From Utricularia gibba (taxonomy: Eukaryota > Streptophyta > Magnoliopsida > Lamiales > Lentibulariaceae), in contig NEEC01000004.1 of assembly GCA_002189035.1 (NCBI GenBank), positions 5,456,001 to 5,520,000 of the forward strand: a stretch of DNA of 64,000 nucleotides, in the 5' to 3' direction. The stretch's first letter is position 1. Each line of letters opens with the position of its first letter. A program made the position numbers and the translations under genes. The notes under the pieces were generated by a model that saw nothing but the letters and a program-made list of their open reading frames with translations, ran no database searches and had not been told where the DNA came from. Below, in pieces: positions 57,139 to 64,000 of this stretch.

Positions 57139-57565
57139 ATGAAACAAATGGGCAGGCTTGGTTACCTGTCGTTCCTCCTCATCCTCCATTTGGTTCTCAT
57201 CTCCGGTAGGGGAGTTTGCATGTTTATCCCCTCGCGCAAATCACGTTCATGTTATCACTGGTCACCGCCCTCTTTTCAATTCTACGCATATTTCTGTTCA
57301 CTGAATGCTCTTGACGTACTTCGCACTCTTCTTCTATCTCAGAGTTGTCCCGGTTGTGAGAGGCATAACTTTAGGATGCGAGCTGGACATCGGAGATGAG
57401 TGCCCCCCAAACGATCCGTGGCAGTGCAAAGGAGCCTGCGAGAGTTTCATGGGATCCCTTTTCAGGGGAGCAGAGTGCGTGTTGGCGCCGCAGCACAAGG
57501 ATTATTTCCATTGTCGGTGCTTCTATAAGTGCCCGGAGCCCGGTGAACCAACGCGCCGGCCCTGA
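57139..57565 (+). CDS. Defensin-like cysteine-rich secreted peptide, copy 2 (intact)
   Basis: Two exons, 57139-57205 and 57363-57565, join in phase to 89 residues. The N-terminus is a signal peptide (hydrophobic SFLLILHLVLIS). The mature part has eight cysteines arranged C-x7-C-x7-C-x3-C-x12-C-x11-C-x-C-x3-C, including the CxxxC and CxC pairs of a CS-alpha-beta fold. It lies 597 bases downstream of the related copy 1, shares its intron position (phase 1 directly after the signal peptide) and the closing pattern C-[RK]-C-[FI]-Y-K-C-P, so the two are tandem duplicates. An upstream in-frame ATG at 57115 would only lengthen the signal. Target unknown. Confidence 0.72.
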
Positions 57566-57860
57566 CCGCACTGTTGAAGGGCCGGAGTTGATCGACGACT
57601 ATCAAGAAGCCAATGTGACTCCTCATGTGGACGTAATAAATACTACTGAATCAATTTAATACTAAGTTACTGGAGCGACTTGTTAAAATCATACAGACCT
57701 AATCACGTAGTTTGTTGTTCTTTCGTCTGCCCGATGCTTGCATGATGATATATGAAAGCGGCCCGGGCCCTTCGAGTGTTGCAGATGCCTACTTCCAACG
57801 TCTGTCGAGCTCTATAATATGCTTGTATAGCAACGAAACTTTCCGGTCAGGTGGCAGGCG
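57566..57860. other. Short intergenic spacer upstream of the AAE gene
   Basis: About 295 bases containing the defensin-like copy 2 3' UTR and the AAE leader. Nothing else is visible. Confidence 0.35.
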
Positions 57861-60678
57861 ATGGAGAGAGACATCGATTACCTGCCGAAGACAGCGGCGA
57901 ACTGCACGGCCTTGACGCCGCTCCACTTCTTGGGCAGGGCGGCGCTCATCCACCCCAATCGGAGCTCTCTAATCCATGGCTCTTTGACTTACACTTGGTC
58001 CCAAACCTATCGGAGATGTCGCCAGCTTGCCTCTGCCTTCTCCAAACGCGGGATCACCTTCGGCGCCACGGTCAGGGCTCTCATATTTCTGATTCTTGAA
58101 TCATATTCTGGTAGTATGCTTCCTAGATTTTGGGTTAGCCAGCGAATTATTTTTTAGCAGTCTCGTGTTAGAAAACATATTGACTCAGTAGTGACTGCCT
58201 GTCTTCCTTTCGCTTCGGTCCATTGATTCTGAGTTTCAACATAATATTCTCTCTTTGGTTGCTTTCCTTCTTTTGTTAACATTATAACTCTAACCTTGTA
58301 TCGAAAATGGCCCATCTTGGATGGGAGTTATCAAATTGGTTTAACCTGGTTCAAAAAAAAAAAAAAGTAGAAAAAGGTCATCTAACGTTACAAAGCTCCA
58401 TGTTAATCGAAAACGGATGTCCTTCTATGGGTCGACCTGAGGAAACTTTTTTTTCTTCGGGTTGCTTCAAGATTTCAGCTTTTGCGAGTCTCAACTCTGC
58501 TCTATTCTGTTACCACAATGAATGGAGGTGATCAGTTTAGTTAATCAGGTGGCTGAAATGAAGTGGAGCGTCATTGGGTGTTCCAATGTCCAATATGATA
58601 AACTTGCTTGACATGGTATGCGCTTTGGGTCGGAATCCTATGAGCGGAAATTTCTTGCACTTCTGTCTTGCGGTTTTTCATTCAGGGATTGAAGCTTCTG
58701 CTATTCTTTTTTAACAAAATTTTGCTGAATGCTTAAGGATTTCGGATGAACCATCATAATTCTAACTTTGTGGCTACATCTTACAAGAGTGTGCAGTTGT
58801 TCTGGCAGTAGAGTAGGCTTAAGCTTGTAGTTTTACTGAAGATGTTCAAAAATATTTCTTTGTTGTTCAACTTATGCCTTTTTCTTTGTTCGGAAAGTAA
58901 GTAAATTAGTAGTAGTAAGGGGAATATTGAAGCTGCCTTTGTGTGTTATTGTGGAGATGCTGCTATGAACTCCCAGTACGACGATCTCTCTTTGAATTGG
59001 CTGGAATGGACAAAGGTGTGACAGGATAAGATCAGGACTCACATTTCTGTTTGCTGTAAGTGCAGGTAGCTGTGGTCGCACCAAACGTCCCTGCCATGTA
59101 CGAAGCACACTTCGCCGTTCCAATGTCCGGTGCCGTGATAAATGCTCTGAACATTCGTCTCAATGCACCGACTATTGCCTTTCTGTTGGGCCACTCACGC
59201 GCGGCTGCGGTCATGGTAGACCAGGAGTTTTATTCACTGGCGGAGGAGGCTGTGAAGATATGGGCAGATCATGCCAGTGGCGTGGAATTCAAAATGCCGA
59301 TTTTGATAGTAATCAGGGATGAAAACTGTGACGCGAAGCCGTTTCATCATGCCCTCTCCAACGGAGCAGTTGACTATGAGAAGTTTGTGGAAACTGGTGA
59401 CCCTGCGTTTGAATGGAAGCCACCGCAGGATGAGTGGCAGAGCATCGCTTTATGTTACACTTCGGGCACAACCGCTGCGCCTAAAGGAGTGGTTTCACAC
59501 CACCGGGGGGCGTATCTGATGGCTTTAAGTAACGCCATTGGATGGCAAATAAAGGAAGGGGACGTTTACCTGTGGACATTGCCGATGTTCCACGGTAATG
59601 GATGGTGCTTCATTTGGACTCTTGCTGCTCTTTGTGGGACGAACGTCTGTCTCAGACAGGCAAGAGCTACGACTGATTCTACCCTTTTTTTTAGTTTTTT
59701 TTCTTGTTCGGGCTTTAAGTTGTGAGCAGGTTTTTCTTTCACTCATTTTGTGTAGGTTACTGCAAGAGGCGTGTACTCAGCCATAGCTAAACTTGGCGTC
59801 ACTCATTTTTGCGCTGCCCCAGTGGTGCTCAACTCAATCGTGAACGCTTCAAAGGAGGACAGGATCCTCCCCTTCCTCGTCTCGTTCATGTGATGACCGG
59901 CGGTGCAGCACCACCGTCTTCAGTTCTATTGGCAATGTCGCAGCAAGGCTTTCTTGTCACTCACGCTTACGGCCTCTCGGAGACCTTCGCCCCCTCCACG
60001 ATGTGCGTTTGGAAGCCCGAGTGGGACTCACTTCCACCGGAGCAACAGGCCTTGATGAATGCTCGCCAAGGTGTCCGGTGCGTCGCAATGGAGGGCGTGG
60101 ATGTTGTTCACAGTCGAAACATGGAAACAGTGCCGGCCGATGGGAAAACAGTAGGAGAAGTCGTGTTCCGAGGCAATGTTGTGATGAAGGGCTACCTCAG
60201 GAACCCGAAAGCGAATGAAGAAGCTTTCGCCGGAGGGTGGTTCCACTCCGGTGATCTCGCTGTGAAGCATCCAGATGGATACATCGAGATCAAGGACAGG
60301 GCAAAAGACATCATAATTTCTGGAGGCGAGAACATCAGCAGTGTGGAACTTGAGAACACTCTGTATAATCATCCCGCCATTCTAGAAGTCTCTGTAGTTT
60401 CCCGGCCTGACGAGCAGTGGGGCGAGTCACCATGTGCATTCATAACCCTGAAACCAGACACAGACGCTTCCAATCCGCAGCGCTTGGTGGAAGATATAAT
60501 GAGGTTCAGCCGCACAAACATGCCAGCATATTGGATTCCCAAATCGATCGTCTTCGGACCACTGCCTAAAACAGCCACAGGGAAGATACAGAAGAATGTG
60601 TTGAGGAGCAGGGCGCAGCAAATGGGGCCACTGGCAAAGAGCCGCCTCCAGGGAACGACAAGCAACACACACACCTGA
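57861..60678 (+). CDS. Acyl-activating enzyme, AAE7/ACN1-like, with C-terminal extension (frame break)
   Basis: ATP-dependent acyl-CoA synthetase of the AMP-binding superfamily. AAE7/ACN1 activates acetate or short acids in peroxisomes. Exons 57861-58070, 59066-59659 and 59756-60678. Motifs: P-loop-like YTSGTTAAPKG, THAYGLSE, GGWFHSGDLAV, KDIIISGGENISS and the catalytic Lys in PKTATGKIQK. The frame breaks at CCCC 59869-59872; one more C restores ILPLPRLVHVM and gives 575 residues. The family normally ends in SRL (AAE7: PRSRL). Here AKSRL is followed by CAG (60649-60651) and eight further codons, so the peroxisome signal is no longer terminal. Intron 2 starts GC (59660-59661). Intron 1 is unusually long (995 bases). 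Confidence 0.9.
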
Positions 60679-61429
60679 GCGCATCGGATTGAAGGAGACC
60701 CAGAAACTGCCAACTCGGAGAAACAAACAAACCAACACCGGATTAGACGCTCTGCAGATCAGAACGTATGCATCATCATCATCTATCTACTCGTCCATCT
60801 TCATCATCTTCTGGGTTGTGTGTACGCATTCATTCCATCCAAAACTCCAGTCATGGGCTCATCCTGTCAATTACCTCACAGATCGAAAGGCATTGAAAGA
60901 CAGTGATAGACGTTATCGGTGACGTGGTCCTGTAAGGAGCACACCCTTTATCCACCAAATCAGATTTCATCGTAATCCCTTCCGGAGTTGCTTTGGGTCT
61001 TTACCCTTCTCCGTGAAGTTGGTGTAACCGACAATTGCTGGCTGAAAAAGCACGGCCGAGGTCGACGACGCTTTTATTACAACGGTAATGCGGGCCGCGA
61101 CACCCCGTCATCATTTTGGCATTATTGCTCATTGCAACACGACAGTTTCCAGAAATATTATTTATGATTTCCAGAATTATTATTCTTAAATTTCACCATT
61201 ATCTGTCTAGACCCGACAGTAGATTGTCCGTTTACCTGCCTGCCATTCGATAATTAATTACAATATGCAACAAATATTACGAAAATTCCCACAAAAAGAT
61301 TAAAAGGGCATGGCTAATCCAGTCCTCTACGCTTCATGCTCATCGTTATCTCCTCCTATATATGCGCACACTCGGGAGCCGCGTCTCTCACTCCTGGAAA
61401 GAGGGAGAGACGAAGCGCATTCTATTTCC
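60679..61429. other. Intergenic, AAE to GH3
   Basis: About 750 bases: AAE 3' UTR, then the beta-xylosidase promoter and leader with a possible TATA context (CTCCTATATATGCGC at about 61350-61365). No other gene is seen. Confidence 0.45.
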
Positions 61430-64000
61430 ATGGCAGGGATCACGAACTTTCTCTTCCTCTTCTACTTCTTCTTCTCCGTGCTCGGATCGGCGCCGCCGTT
61501 TGCCTGTGATCCCCGGAATGGGGCCACGAGGGAGTTCAGATTCTGCAGCCGAGCGTTGAGCGTGAAGGAGAGAGTCCAGGATCTGGTGTCCAGATTGACT
61601 CTCCAGGAGAAAATCAGGCTGATTGTGAACAATGCCATTCCGGTGGACCGTCTCGGAATCCGGGGATACGAGTGGTGGTCGGAGGCCCTCCACGGCGTTT
61701 CCAACACCGGTCCCGGAGTGAGATTTGGCGGTAGTTTCCCTGGCGCCACCAGTTTCCCCCAAGTCATCACCACCGCAGCTTCTTACAACGAGTCCTTGTG
61801 GACGGCTATTGGCCAGGTAAGCCACTACCCTCCGTCACTGATCCAGTACACTGTCATTAGCACGCACAGCAATCATTTCTTAAGAAGCTTTGGATCCGAC
61901 GTTCAAATCCATTCCAAATCCTCAGATTTGCATGATGATTTCCAGTTACAATTGGTTTAGTGTTTGCACATGGCACATGGACTGGTCATAAATGATGATG
62001 AAAGTTACAGTCCAAAAATCGAACCACTACCTTCAAATCGGGATGCTCTCTCTTTCAATCCGTGTCTCTTATTTAGGAGTCCTCTCTGCACTTCCGACCC
62101 TACCCATCCCTACCACTAAACGCAACTTACAAAGATGCTAACACGCAGGTGGTGTCCACGGAAGCAAGGGCGATGCACAACGGTGGTGTGGCCGGGTTGA
62201 CGTATTGGAGTCCAAACGTGAACATTTTCCGTGACCCGAGGTGGGGCCGTGGTCAAGAAACCCCCGGCGAGGACCCTATTCTGGCAGGCCGCTACGCCGC
62301 CAGCTACGTCAGGGGCCTGCAAGGGGGCGCTGGTGACCACCTCAAAGTCGCGGCCTGCTGTAAGCACTACACTGCTTATGACCTCGATTCGTGGAAGGGC
62401 AACGATAGGTTCCATTTCAATGCCAAGGTAACAACAACCCATCATTCTGAATGCATATCCAGTGTTGATTCGAAAGCTAAGCATGCTGCTTGATGCGGGG
62501 ATTTAGGTGAGCAAACAGGATTTGGAGGAAATTTTCAACGTCCCGTTCAAAGCGTGCGTTGTCGAAGGGAAGGTGGCGAGTGTGATGTGCTCTTACAATC
62601 AAGTTAACGGCAAGCCCACCTGTGCGGATCCGTCCCTCCTCCGTGACACCATCCGAGGGGAGTGGCGGTTAGATGGGTAAGAACGAACCAGGAATTTTGT
62701 TTTCTCTTCTGGAAAGTGTTACCGAAAAAAATGTAGGTACATCGTCTCGGACTGCGATTCTGTCGGAGTTTTGTTCGAGGACCAGCACTTCACTCGCACA
62801 CCGGAGGACGCGGCGGCGGCGGCGATCAGAGCTGGTTTGGATTTGGATTGTGGGCCTTTTCTCGCGATTCACACGGAGGCAGCCGTGAGGATGGGGAAAT
62901 TGAGGGAGGCCGATATTGATCAGGCCTTGGCTAATCTGCTGACGGTCCAGATGCGTTTGGGTATGTATGATGGGCCTCAAGGACCCTTCTCGAATCTGGG
63001 CCAACAAGACGTGTGTACTTCGGCCCATCAGCAGTTGACCCGAGAAGCAGCCCAACAAGGAATCGTTCTCCTAAAGAACCATAATCGGGCTCTTCCGCTT
63101 TCTACCAAATGGGCCATCGCCGTCGTCGGTCCCCATGCCGAAGCGACGGACGCGATGATCGGAAACTATGCTGGTACCAAATGAGTTTTAAAAAGCATAT
63201 AGTTTTGTCCATGTTGCTTGCTCGTTCCTGATTTCTTTGTTTTTAGGGGTTCCATGCCGCTATACGACGCCATTGGAGGGAATTTCGAAATACGCGAAGA
63301 CGATTCACTCACTGGGGTGCACTACCGTAAGCTGCTCGACGCCTCGGGCGATTCCCCGGGCGTGTGAGGCGGCACGTGAAGCGGACGCGACGGTTCTGTT
63401 AGTGGGTCTCAGCCAGGAATTCGAACGCGAAGCTCTAGACAGAACTGGGCTTTTTCTTCCGGGGCATCAGCAGGAGCTCGTATCACGCGTCGCCAGAGTC
63501 TCGAAAGGACCCGTCGTGCTGGTTATACTCTCTGGCGGCCCAATTGACATATCATTCGCGAAGAATGATCCGAAAATTGCAGCAATTTTGTGGGCAGGGT
63601 ACCCTGGAGAAGCCGGCGGATTGGCAATTGCTGATGTTTTGTTTGGGACCGTAAATCCTGGTGGTAAATTGCCGATGACTTGGTACCCTGAGGATTATGT
63701 AAACAGGGTGGAGATGACGGATATGGCGATGCGTGCGGACAATTCAAGAGGATTTCCCGGTAGAACTTACAGATTCTACAAAGGCCCCGTAGTGTACCCA
63801 TTTGGGTTCGGGCTCAGCTACACGAATTTCAGAGAAACTATAGCTTTGGCCCCCAGGAAAATGACGGTTCCTGTAACTCCCCACAATTTCACATCTTTCG
63901 AAGCCATTGCCATCTCCAACGCATACTGTGATTCCGCGAAGATGCCCCTGGATATCGAGGTGGAGAATGTGGGCGATAAAGATGGATCACACACGGTGAT
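61430..64000 (+). CDS. GH3 beta-D-xylosidase / alpha-L-arabinofuranosidase (BXL-like), 3' truncated by window
   Basis: Secreted cell-wall glycosidase trimming xylan and arabinan. Exons 61430-61816, 62149-62427, 62507-62676, 62737-63173 and 63247 to beyond the window end, all in phase. The N-terminus has a hydrophobic signal ([18 protein letters not shown]). GH3 N-terminal domain landmarks: [49 protein letters not shown] and the nucleophile Asp in [11 protein letters not shown]. The GH3 C-terminal domain starts in exon 4 ([12 protein letters not shown]) and continues through [12 protein letters not shown] and [13 protein letters not shown] see no frame break. The last roughly 90-110 residues lie outside the window. 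BXL1 and BXL2 cannot be told apart here. Confidence 0.93.

Noticed and set aside
126-64000. A cell-wall gene cluster (xylanase, pectinesterase, xylosidase)
   Set aside because: The three genes are 35-60 kb apart with unrelated genes between and on different strands; coincidence is the simpler view.
1-64000. tRNA, rRNA or CRISPR features
   Set aside because: I looked for tRNA T-loop-like boxes, rRNA signatures and regularly spaced repeats and found none. A covariance-model scan would be decisive.

Overview
The window is nuclear DNA from a flowering plant, almost certainly a eudicot. Genes are split by short GT-AG introns of roughly 70-200 bases. The families are plant-specific: PILS, WRKY, group S bZIP, PPR, RLCK, HCF107, defensin-like and a MUSTANG domesticated transposase. 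Intergenic DNA is AT-rich and carries TGGGCY (site II) and telo-box motifs. I cannot name the species. I see no intact transposon, tRNA, rRNA or CRISPR array.

Layout. 0-12.9 kb: xylanase XYN1 (-), receptor-like cytoplasmic kinase (-), PILS auxin carrier (+), CCT-domain regulator (-), SOG1-like NAC factor (-). 13-21 kb: SWI/SNF subunit SNF12/SWP73 (+), ZNF511-type zinc-finger protein (-), a 908-residue PPR protein (-). 21-29 kb: BAR-domain protein (+) and a PB1-MULE-SWIM MUSTANG protein (+). 29-38 kb: gene-poor, with one candidate small membrane protein (+) and a WRKY48-like factor (-). 38-44.7 kb: pectinesterase-like gene (+), HCF107 (+), a decayed F-box gene (-) and an S1 bZIP (-) with a sucrose-control uORF. 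45-56 kb: JJJ1/DNAJC21 J-protein (-), SCPL50 (-), PP4 regulatory subunit 3 (-). 56-64 kb: two tandem defensin-like genes (+), an AAE7/ACN1-like acyl-CoA synthetase (+) and a GH3 beta-xylosidase (+) that runs off the end.

The genes do not form one pathway; this is an ordinary compact euchromatic segment. The most interesting items are: (1) the sucrose-control peptide uORF upstream of the bZIP, overlapping a preceding uORF by ATGA; (2) an AAE7-like enzyme whose ancestral C-terminal SRL peroxisome signal is buried by a nine-residue read-through extension; (3) a pectinesterase lacking key catalytic residues; (4) a duplicated, palindromic TGGGCT module in the promoter of a ribosome-biogenesis gene; (5) a SOG1-like NAC with no SQ/TQ site.

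Caution on sequence quality: at least eight otherwise well-conserved genes carry frame breaks. Nearly all are explained by one or two missing bases, mostly in short G/C (once A/T) runs. This pattern fits uncorrected long-read consensus errors better than mass pseudogenisation, so those genes are reported as CDS with the break marked.
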